A DNA stretch of 5,432 nucleotides from Acidimicrobiia bacterium (GTDB lineage Bacteria; Actinomycetota; Acidimicrobiia; IMCC26256; JAENVU01), in NCBI GenBank assembly GCA_025357995.1, contig JANYLF010000092.1, forward strand, positions 1 to 5,432, given 5' to 3'. Within the stretch, counting starts at the first letter, position 1; every line of letters begins with the position of its first letter. A model generated the notes under the pieces. That model saw only the letters and a list, made by a program, of their open reading frames with translations, was not told where the DNA came from and searched no databases. Of this stretch, positions 1 through 5,432 are shown in pieces. A program made the position numbers and the translations under genes.

Positions 1-137
1 TCTTCGCGTACATCGTCGGAAGCTTCTTCCGAGAAACCGCCCACTATCGACACTTCTGGTTACTCCTCCCACTCGCACTCATCGCCGCCGAACAATCCCG
101 ACGACAACAATCCCCACCCGAAATCGCACTCGCGTGA
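1..137 (+). CDS. C-terminal end of a probable O-antigen ligase/polymerase (Wzy-like), 5' truncated
   Basis: The open frame enters from the left edge (first full codon at base 3) and stops at TGA 135-137, leaving 44 residues. They begin FAYIVGSFFRETAHYRHFW, continue into a hydrophobic segment (about residues 18-29, LWLLLPLALIAA-like) and end in a polar Q/R/P-rich tail. A last membrane helix ending in Ala-Ala-Glu plus a short hydrophilic cytoplasmic tail is what I know of O-antigen ligase/Wzy family C-termini, and the next gene is a Wzx flippase, the usual partner. If correct, it would join lipid-linked repeat units at the outer face of the membrane. The catalytic loops lie outside the window, so another multi-pass membrane protein is possible. 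The coding strand is C-rich and G-poor compared with the genes downstream. Certainty that it is coding is fair; the family call is tentative. Confidence 0.6.
   Translation, partial: FAYIVGSFFRETAHYRHFWLLLPLALIAAEQSRRQQSPPEIALA
134..137 (+). promoter_or_regulatory. GTGA stop/start overlap between the Wzy-like gene and the flippase gene
   Basis: The bases GTGA hold both the GTG start of the flippase and the TGA stop of the upstream gene. There is no convincing Shine-Dalgarno sequence just upstream (the preceding bases are C/A-rich), so reinitiation by ribosomes finishing the first gene is the likeliest mode of translation. This also supports the GTG as the true start and the two genes sharing one transcript. 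Confidence 0.7.
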
Positions 138-1666
138 CCGACAGCGCGTCGCCTCCTAGTACCGCGCGTCGCGCCCTTGGCGGCATGGTGTGGTCCGGCC
201 TCGGATTCGGTGCCCAAGGTCTCGGGCAGTTCCTCGTGGTTATCGTGTTTGCGCGGTATCTCACGAAGACCGACAACGGGCTGGTCGGCGCGGCCGTCAT
301 CGTGATCGCACTCGGCCAGCTCTTCACGGAGGCCGGCTTCGGACCGGCCGTCATCCAGCGCGAGAACCTGACCGACGAGCACGTACGCACGGCCTTTGCC
401 CTCTCGATGTTCACGGGACTGTTCATGACGGTCTTGGTCTTCGCGGGCGCGCCGCTCGTGGCCGACTTCTTCCACCAACCCCCGTTGACCGACATCGTGC
501 GCGGACTCGCGTTCGTCTTTGCGCTCCAAGCCCCCGGTGTCGTGGCGATGGCGATGTTGCAGCGCGACCTCGACTTCAAGTCGATCGCAATCGCGGAGAT
601 GGTCTCGTACTTCCTCGGGTTTGCGTTGGTCGGCGTCGTCCTTGCCGTCAACGGTGTCGGCGTGTGGTCGATCGTGATCGCACAGCTCGCGCAGGCCGCG
701 TTGCTCACCGGGATCCTTGTCGTCCGGCGCGCGCACCCCCGATCGCTGCGGCCTCGCCGGGCCGAATCCAAAGACCTGGTCGTCTACGCGGGCGGCATGA
801 CCGCGGCGCGCGGGTTCAACTTTCTGGCGCTGAACGGCGACAACAGCGTGGTCGGGAACCGGATGAGCGCCGCGGCGCTCGGCGCGTACAAGAACGCCTA
901 CCTGCTCGCGGCGTTCCCCGCGCAGATGCTGGGCCAGGTGATGGATCGCGTGATCTTCCCTGTGATCTCCCGCTTCCAGGACAATCTCGAGCGGGTCGCC
1001 AGTGCGTACCTCCGTGGCGTGTCACTCGTGGCGACGATGACCATCCCGGCGTCGGTGCTGGCGGTGCTCGTGGCCCCGGAGCTCATCCATCTGCTCCTCG
1101 GGGGCGGGCACAAGTGGGACGATGTCGTGCTGCCGTTCCAGATCATGGCGGCTGGGCTGCTGTTCCGTACCAGCTACAAGATCAGCGATTCGCTGGCGCG
1201 AGCGATGGGCACCGTGTATCGCAGGGCGTGGCGGCAGGGCGCCTACGCGGCGGCGGTGATCGTCGGCGCCTTGATCGGCACCTATTTCGGTCTCGGCTGG
1301 GTCGCCTTCGGAGTGACGATCGCGATCTTCATCAACTACCTGTTGATGGCGCAGTTGAGTATCCAGACCGCCAAGATCACCTGGGGACGTTTCGTGGTCT
1401 GTCAGATCCGAGGCCTCGCGCTCGCGGGCCTGGTTGCGGCGGTGGCCATCCCAGTGGTCCTGGCGCTGCGATCCGCCCTCCCGTCCGGGAGCGTGCTCAC
1501 GAACCTCGAGATCATCCTCGCGGGCACCGTGAGCGCACTCGCCGCACTTGGGCTCGCGTGGCTGCTGCGACCGGAGCTCACCCTGGGCGACGACGGCCGT
1601 TGGCTCATCGCAGTGATCCGTTCGCGCAAGTCTGGCGATGAAGTGCCGATGGATGTGACGTCGTGA
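134..1666 (+). CDS. Wzx/WzxC-type polysaccharide flippase (MVF/MOP superfamily)
   Basis: A 510-residue integral membrane protein, the usual size for lipopolysaccharide/exopolysaccharide flippases of the Polysacc_synt_3 (WzxC) kind, which move undecaprenyl-linked oligosaccharides across the cytoplasmic membrane. Family landmarks in order: an N-terminal ALGGMVWSGLGF segment (14-25); ARYLTKTDNGLVG (40-52); LFTEAGFGPAVIQRENLTDEH (63-83); LQRDLDFKSIAIAEM (142-156); a GVGVWSIVIAQLAQ segment (174-187); the D-N-x-x-V-G segment at 236-241 followed by ALGAYKNAYLLAAFPAQ (248-264); and RVIFPVISRFQDNLER (272-287). Hydrophobic stretches suggest about 12-14 transmembrane helices, with a short cytoplasmic C-tail from about 480. 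The GTG start at 134 sits in a GTGA overlap with the previous stop, so translation is probably coupled. The later ATG at 185 would cut into the conserved N-terminal segment and is less likely. The transported glycan cannot be told from sequence. Confidence 0.93.
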   Translation: MTDSASPPSTARRALGGMVWSGLGFGAQGLGQFLVVIVFARYLTKTDNGLVGAAVIVIALGQLFTEAGFGPAVIQRENLTDEHVRTAFALSMFTGLFMTVLVFAGAPLVADFFHQPPLTDIVRGLAFVFALQAPGVVAMAMLQRDLDFKSIAIAEMVSYFLGFALVGVVLAVNGVGVWSIVIAQLAQAALLTGILVVRRAHPRSLRPRRAESKDLVVYAGGMTAARGFNFLALNGDNSVVGNRMSAAALGAYKNAYLLAAFPAQMLGQVMDRVIFPVISRFQDNLERVASAYLRGVSLVATMTIPASVLAVLVAPELIHLLLGGGHKWDDVVLPFQIMAAGLLFRTSYKISDSLARAMGTVYRRAWRQGAYAAAVIVGALIGTYFGLGWVAFGVTIAIFINYLLMAQLSIQTAKITWGRFVVCQIRGLALAGLVAAVAIPVVLALRSALPSGSVLTNLEIILAGTVSALAALGLAWLLRPELTLGDDGRWLIAVIRSRKSGDEVPMDVTS

Positions 1667-1688
1667 ATCGGCGAGACTGGGAATTCTC

Positions 1689-3146
1689 ATGAGTTTGGTG
1701 ATGGAGGTGCTCCGCCGGTTCGACGAACGCGGCGTGACCTATTGCCATTGGAAGAGCAACGACCATCTCGACGCCGCGCTCGCGGCCGATACCGACCTCG
1801 ACATCTTGGTGGATCCGGCCGCCATCGACGACGCCTACGCGGTGTTCGCGGAGTTGTCGTGCCGACGGGGTCGGGTCGCGAACGCGCGCAACGACATCGG
1901 GCTCGAGGACTTCCTCGGCGTCGACGACGAGACCAACCGGCTCGTGCACTTCCACGTCCACTACCGATTGCCGGGTGGTGAGCGCCACAACAAGCGATTC
2001 AGGCTTCCCTGGGAGCGGTCCGTGCTCGACACGCGGGTGCGCGATGCAACGGGCGTGTGGGTCACCGCGCCGGCCGTCGAAGCAGTGTTGTTGCTCACGC
2101 GTTACGCCCTCAAGCTGCGCGGCCGCGACATGGTGCGCGGCTCGAGCGGTCCGGGCTCGGAGCTCGCGTTCCTGATGGCGCGCACCGATCGTGACCAGGT
2201 GCTCGATGTCGCTGAGCAGCTGCTCGGTGAGCGCGGCCGCGCCGCGATCTCCGCGTGTCTCGACCACGAGCCCGGAACGTCGGAGCTCTACCGGTTGCGC
2301 CGCGTGGTCCTGCGCGTGCTGTCGAGCCAGACGAGTTCCCGCGGCCCGGCGGCATTCACCCGCCGGATGAATCGGGAAGCCGCGTGGGCGATGCGAGGGA
2401 TCTCGCGCAAGGTCGCGCCCCGCCCGGTGCTGAAGGGCCGCGGTGGCACTGGTGGCGGCGTGATCGTCGCGTTCGTGGGGTGTGACGGGTCCGGGAAATC
2501 GACGATGGTCGGCGAGTCACGCAAGTTCTTGGCGCCCAAGCTCGACGTGTACCCGATGTACCTCGGTTCCGGCGATGGATCGTCGTCGTTGTTACGCAAG
2601 CCGATGAAGCTTGTTCGGGATCGCGTCTTTGGGAAGGCTCGCGATCGCACCACGATCGCGAAGAAGGACAAGGTCGGAGACGATCACCCCGCGGCGATGT
2701 CGGGCGCCAAGGCGGTGTGGGCATTGACGCTGGCCAACGAGAAGTCGCGCAAATTGCGCCAGGTGATGCGGGCCCGCACTCGGGGCATGGTGGTGATCTG
2801 CGATCGTTGGCCGCAGCTGCAGTTCCCGGGCGAGCTCGATGGTCCACGGCTGACGCATTGGCGCGACGGCAATGCACTCCAGCGTCGGTTGGCGGCGTAC
2901 GAGTTGCGCCCGTACGAGTTGGCTCGACGATTCCCGCCCGACATCGTGATTCGGCTCGACGTCGACGTCGACACCGCGTCGGCGCGTCGACCCGAAGACG
3001 GGCGGGACTATCTCGCGCATCGCATCGACCTCGTGCGCGCGTTGGACTTCGACGGGTCACTGTTCGGCGCGGTGGAGATCGACGGGACCCAATCTCCGGA
3101 GAAGGTCCTCACCGCGATCTTGCGCGCGATCTGGTCACGGCTCTGA
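1689..3146 (+). CDS. Nucleotidyltransferase-like / thymidylate-kinase-like two-domain protein
   Basis: A 485-residue, probably cytoplasmic protein with two domains. The N-terminal part (about 1-190) resembles pol-beta-type nucleotidyltransferases: YCHWKSNDHLDAAL (18-31), then TDLDILVD (35-42) with a D36-x-D38 pair, and a later strand LVHFHVHYRL (85-94) where the usual third acidic residue looks like His89. The basic linker (about 195-255) leads to a kinase domain with P-loop GCDGSGKST (264-272), a VVICDRW motif (368-373) at the place of the thymidylate kinase DR[YF] motif, and a strand DIVIRLDVD (418-426) followed by an Arg-rich stretch. P-loop to DRW spacing is about 108 residues, somewhat longer than in ordinary thymidylate kinases. 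Similar proteins are often auto-named thymidylate kinase, but the fusion and the polysaccharide context argue against a housekeeping dTMP kinase. The substrate is unknown. The ATG at 1689 has a weak GGGA six bases upstream; ATG 1701 is the alternative start. Confidence 0.85.
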   Translation: MSLVMEVLRRFDERGVTYCHWKSNDHLDAALAADTDLDILVDPAAIDDAYAVFAELSCRRGRVANARNDIGLEDFLGVDDETNRLVHFHVHYRLPGGERHNKRFRLPWERSVLDTRVRDATGVWVTAPAVEAVLLLTRYALKLRGRDMVRGSSGPGSELAFLMARTDRDQVLDVAEQLLGERGRAAISACLDHEPGTSELYRLRRVVLRVLSSQTSSRGPAAFTRRMNREAAWAMRGISRKVAPRPVLKGRGGTGGGVIVAFVGCDGSGKSTMVGESRKFLAPKLDVYPMYLGSGDGSSSLLRKPMKLVRDRVFGKARDRTTIAKKDKVGDDHPAAMSGAKAVWALTLANEKSRKLRQVMRARTRGMVVICDRWPQLQFPGELDGPRLTHWRDGNALQRRLAAYELRPYELARRFPPDIVIRLDVDVDTASARRPEDGRDYLAHRIDLVRALDFDGSLFGAVEIDGTQSPEKVLTAILRAIWSRL

Positions 3147-3157
3147 CGCGCCCGCGG

Positions 3158-3847
3158 ATGGGGTACGTCGTCGAGTTCTGTGGATTACCGGGCGCGGGCA
3201 AGTCGACGTTGGCGCGCGCGGTGGTCGCGCGCTTGCGGCTGCGCGGCATTGCGACGACGGACGTGATGGCCCAGCTCGGTCCCGACGCGGCGCGCGGCCC
3301 GCGGCTCCGGCGCAAGGTGGTCGCGATCGGTCGCGCCATGGTCGAGCCCGGTTCGGTCACGCTCGCGGCGCGAGTTGCGCTGGCGAGTGAGCAGATCGAC
3401 GCCCGCGATCGGATCGCTCGTCCCGCCAATCTTCTCGTCGTTCGCCACGCGGTACGACGGGGCCGTCGCCGCGCCGGCGTGCACGTATTGGACCAAGGTC
3501 CGGTGCAGGAGTGGTGGTCCGCCGCGTTGCGGGCCAACGCCGAACGGGTGCGCCAATTCGCGGCGCGGGATCCGTCCGAGGTGGGTGATCTGCTCGTGCG
3601 GGTCGATGCACCCCTCGATGTGCTGGTGGAGCGGCTGGGGGCGCGAAACGCCCGTCAGAGCAGGCTCGAGGGCGTGGATGCTCTGAATCGGCGCCGGGAA
3701 CTCGAGCGGGGCGAAGTGCTCCTGGATTCACTCACCGATCAATTGGTACATTCACCCGGAGTCCACACACCTGACATCCTTCGGGTCGATGGTCTCGATC
3801 CCACCGCACCGGAGCTGATCGTGGAGACCGTGCTCCAGTCGGTGTGA
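3158..3847 (+). CDS. Small P-loop kinase-like protein of a polysaccharide locus
   Basis: A 229-residue soluble protein that opens directly with a beta strand and Walker A motif, VEFCGLPGAGKSTLAR (5-20). A hydrophobic strand ending in an acidic residue, VHVLDQGPVQEWW (108-120), is the likely Walker B/substrate-site equivalent. Next come a strand LLVRVDAPLDVLVERL (145-160) and an Arg-rich lid-like stretch GARNARQSRLEG (161-172), the order expected of small-molecule kinases of the AAA_33/nucleotide-kinase type. I recall kinases of this kind in exopolysaccharide clusters, but the phosphate acceptor is not evident. The frame stays open upstream to about 2717 inside the previous gene. ATG 3158 is chosen because it lies 11 bases after the previous stop and just ahead of the P-loop strand, as is normal for the fold. 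No good Shine-Dalgarno precedes it, so translation may depend on the upstream gene. Broad class is secure, function unknown. Confidence 0.8.
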   Translation: MGYVVEFCGLPGAGKSTLARAVVARLRLRGIATTDVMAQLGPDAARGPRLRRKVVAIGRAMVEPGSVTLAARVALASEQIDARDRIARPANLLVVRHAVRRGRRRAGVHVLDQGPVQEWWSAALRANAERVRQFAARDPSEVGDLLVRVDAPLDVLVERLGARNARQSRLEGVDALNRRRELERGEVLLDSLTDQLVHSPGVHTPDILRVDGLDPTAPELIVETVLQSV

Positions 3848-3852
3848 AGAAC

Positions 3853-3861
3853 GGGGGGGAG
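3853..3861 (+). promoter_or_regulatory. Strong ribosome binding site of the secreted Calx-beta protein gene
   Basis: Seven G followed by AG ends in a GGAG core at 3858-3861, five bases before ATG 3867. It is the clearest Shine-Dalgarno sequence in the window and fixes the start of the last gene. The other genes here have weak or no such site, suggesting that the secreted protein is translated independently and perhaps at a higher level. Confidence 0.75.
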
Positions 3862-3866
3862 CAGGC

Positions 3867-5432
3867 ATGCAGGTTCGTCGCATCCGCGGGATCGTCGCGG
3901 CGTTGATGGTGCTCGGCGGGGTGTCCGTCGCGCTCCCGACGTCGTCGGTCGGCGCGGTCGGGCCGTGCTCGCCGACCGCAACGCGCACGCTGTCCGCAGC
4001 ACAGACCGCGGCGTTCACCACAACGCTCGCGGCGAACGAGCGCGTGGACGCGACCAGCGCGTCGTGGACGGGAACCACTGCCTACCCGGTGTACTTCGAC
4101 TCCGGTGCCGACAGTTGTTGGGACGGGGCTTCGGTCAACGGCGCGTTCCCTGTGACGACCCCGTGGAGCATCTTCCATGGCAACACGGGCGTGGGCTTCG
4201 GTGGTGCCAACTTCACGTTGAGTAATCCGCGTGTCTTCAACTACGGCGACGGGATTTCGGTCAAGACCGGCTCGGACAACTTCCTCGTTACCGGTGCCTA
4301 CCTCTCGTACATTCACGACGATTGCGTCCAGAACGACGATCTCCTCGCCGGCACCATCACGAACTCGTACCTCGACGGTTGCTACGTGGCGTTTTCGGCG
4401 CGCCGCTCCACTGGCGAGACGTTCGACGGCCACTCGAACATTTGGAATATCAGCAATTCGCTCGTGCGGCTCCAGGCCATGCCCACGGTCTACAAAGGGT
4501 CGGCCGCAGGTCATGGTGGGTTCTTCAAGTGGGACGACAGCGCCCTCCTCAGTCCGAAGCTGAACCTCACCAACACCGTCTTCCGTGCCGACCAGACCAC
4601 CAACCACGGAGACCTGCTGCTGCCCGTGGGCTACGACGTGACGTGTTCGAACAACAAGGTTGTGTGGCTCGGGCCCGGCGCGTTCCCCGGGACGGCATCC
4701 TGGATGGCCGCGTGCCCCGACACCGTCATCACCTCGGACCGTTCCGTGTGGGATGCCGCGGCCAGCCAATGGGACGTCGATCACCCCGGAGTGATTACGG
4801 GACCAGAGGTCTCGGTCGGCGATACCTCGGTGGTCGAAGGAGACGGCGGCGCTCGGTCCTTGCAGTTCCCGATCTCGCTGTCTGGGCCACCGGCGCCCGG
4901 CAAGACCGTCACGGTGTACTGGTCGACCGCGCCGGGAACGGCCGGCACCGCGGATTTCACGGCGAAGAAGGGCAAGATCGTCTTTTCGGGTGCGCAGGTG
5001 TTCAAGACCGTGGCGGTCGCGGTCAAGCCCGACACGGTGCCCGAGCCCAACGAGCTGATGTACCTCGTGGCCGCGGGAGTCGACGGTGGGGAGAACCACC
5101 GCGAGCGGGGCACCGGCACCATCCTTAACGACGATCCGGGTACCGGCATCAACCTCTCGGTCGGGGATGCCACGGTCGTGGAAGGCGACTCGGGGACGAG
5201 GCTCCTCTCGGTTCCGGTGGTGTTGTCCAACCCGGCGACCTCCGACGTCTTCGTCACGTGGTCGACGGTCGACGGAACCGCGATGGCGGGATCCGACTAC
5301 AGCCATCTGGCGGGGACCGCGAAGATCCCGATGCTGGGCCGCCAGATCAATCTCTTGATCCCGCTGTTGGGGGACACGATCAGCGAAGGCACCGAGAGTT
5401 TCTCCATCGTGGTGAGCGCGGCGACCAGCGCG
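3867..5432 (+). CDS. Secreted protein with probable beta-helix region and Calx-beta repeats, 3' truncated
   Basis: The frame is open from ATG 3867 to the right edge (522 codons, no stop). Residues 1-30 form a signal peptide: basic MQVRRIR, hydrophobic core about 8-23, probable cleavage after Val-Gly-Ala30. Residues about 75-285 contain short alternating strands with repeated Asn/Ser/Gly turns (NFTLSNPRVFNYGDG, FLVTGAYLSYIHDDC, GTITNSYLDGCYVAFS, NIWNISNSLVRL, LNLTNTVFRAD), the look of a right-handed parallel beta-helix. The mature part has six cysteines (34, 84, 153, 172, 260, 283), all before the repeats. Two Calx-beta domains follow: about 314-423, ending in the typical ILNDD, and about 429-522, cut by the edge, each starting with (V/L)SVGD..VVEGD. 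Calx-beta domains are known from extracellular adhesion and matrix proteins and may bind calcium. The strong ribosome binding site supports the start. The role is unknown: adhesin, matrix protein or carbohydrate-acting enzyme. More repeats or an anchor may follow. Confidence 0.85.
   Translation, partial: MQVRRIRGIVAALMVLGGVSVALPTSSVGAVGPCSPTATRTLSAAQTAAFTTTLAANERVDATSASWTGTTAYPVYFDSGADSCWDGASVNGAFPVTTPWSIFHGNTGVGFGGANFTLSNPRVFNYGDGISVKTGSDNFLVTGAYLSYIHDDCVQNDDLLAGTITNSYLDGCYVAFSARRSTGETFDGHSNIWNISNSLVRLQAMPTVYKGSAAGHGGFFKWDDSALLSPKLNLTNTVFRADQTTNHGDLLLPVGYDVTCSNNKVVWLGPGAFPGTASWMAACPDTVITSDRSVWDAAASQWDVDHPGVITGPEVSVGDTSVVEGDGGARSLQFPISLSGPPAPGKTVTVYWSTAPGTAGTADFTAKKGKIVFSGAQVFKTVAVAVKPDTVPEPNELMYLVAAGVDGGENHRERGTGTILNDDPGTGINLSVGDATVVEGDSGTRLLSVPVVLSNPATSDVFVTWSTVDGTAMAGSDYSHLAGTAKIPMLGRQINLLIPLLGDTISEGTESFSIVVSAATSA
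4806..5432 (+). repeat. Tandem Calx-beta coding repeats, period 345 bases
   Basis: Two copies of a Calx-beta coding unit lie head to tail, 4806-5150 and 5151-5432 (second incomplete). The start of each is conserved at DNA level: 4811-4840 and 5156-5185 match at 25 of 30 bases, exactly 345 bases (115 codons) apart. The proteins share SVGD..VVEGD, a YWST/TWST strand with a following GTA stretch, and a late acidic E-G/E-P-N-E turn. The rest has diverged, so the duplication is not recent. Confidence 0.75.

Noticed and set aside
190..1641. A 483-codon alternative + frame inside the flippase gene
   Set aside because: Its product is Arg/Gly/Pro-rich with no recognisable domain, while the 134-1666 frame carries clear flippase motifs throughout.
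1667..1688. Possible hairpin or promoter in the 22-base spacer before the fusion gene (GAGA...TCTC)
   Set aside because: The arms are only four bases, there is no T-run, and the spacer is too short for a full promoter. It is most likely just a leader with a weak ribosome binding site.
1605..2267. Antisense frame of 220 codons across the flippase/fusion-gene junction
   Set aside because: It has no motif, a shadow-like composition (His, Arg, Glu, Val), and overlaps two well-supported + strand genes.
2896..2921. An 11-base direct repeat (CGTACGAGTTG at 2896-2906 and 2911-2921)
   Set aside because: It is explained by the coding sequence YELRPYEL in the kinase domain, with no sign of a mobile element or binding site.
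1689..3146. Housekeeping thymidylate kinase (tmk)
   Set aside because: The extra nucleotidyltransferase-like domain, the altered DRW motif, the longer spacing and the polysaccharide context do not fit a normal tmk, although a catalytic test would be decisive.
2717..3157. Upstream extension of the second kinase frame (147 more codons)
   Set aside because: The extension lies wholly inside the kinase domain of the previous gene and encodes Arg-rich low-complexity sequence. The P-loop fold begins just after ATG 3158.
3732..5306. A 524-codon open frame on the - strand opposite the secreted protein gene
   Set aside because: It is rich in Arg, Gly, His, Asp and Val in low-complexity order and shows no motif or membrane segment. 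The + strand frame has a signal peptide, Calx-beta domains and a strong ribosome binding site, so the antisense frame is a high-GC shadow.

Overview
The window reads as one stretch of high-GC bacterial chromosome in which everything supportable lies on the + strand. Composition, GTG/ATG starts, codons ending in G or C and short gene spacers fit Actinomycetota, possibly an Acidimicrobiia-like lineage. No marker gene proves that placement, so it is an inference. No RNA gene, mobile element, CRISPR array or terminator was seen.

Layout, left to right: (1) the last 44 codons of a membrane protein, probably an O-antigen ligase/polymerase (Wzy-like) (1-137); (2) a complete Wzx-type polysaccharide flippase of the WzxC/MVF kind, whose GTG start overlaps the previous stop (134-1666); (3) a two-domain protein with an N-terminal nucleotidyltransferase-like domain and a C-terminal thymidylate-kinase-like P-loop domain (1689-3146); (4) a small stand-alone P-loop kinase (3158-3847); (5) a secreted protein cut by the right edge, with a signal peptide, a Cys-containing probable beta-helix region and at least two Calx-beta repeats (3867-5432). 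Gaps are -4, 22, 11 and 19 bases, so the five genes are probably one transcript whose promoter lies upstream of the window. No stretch over 300 bases lacks a gene.

Working model (inference): this is part of a cell-surface or exopolysaccharide locus. The Wzy-like protein and the flippase would export and polymerise lipid-linked repeat units. The two kinase-like proteins would act in the cytoplasm on an unknown small molecule, sugar or lipid carrier. The Calx-beta protein would work outside the cell as an adhesive, matrix or polysaccharide-acting protein. The least described part is the nucleotidyltransferase-kinase fusion, the second kinase and the secreted beta-helix/Calx-beta protein encoded together.
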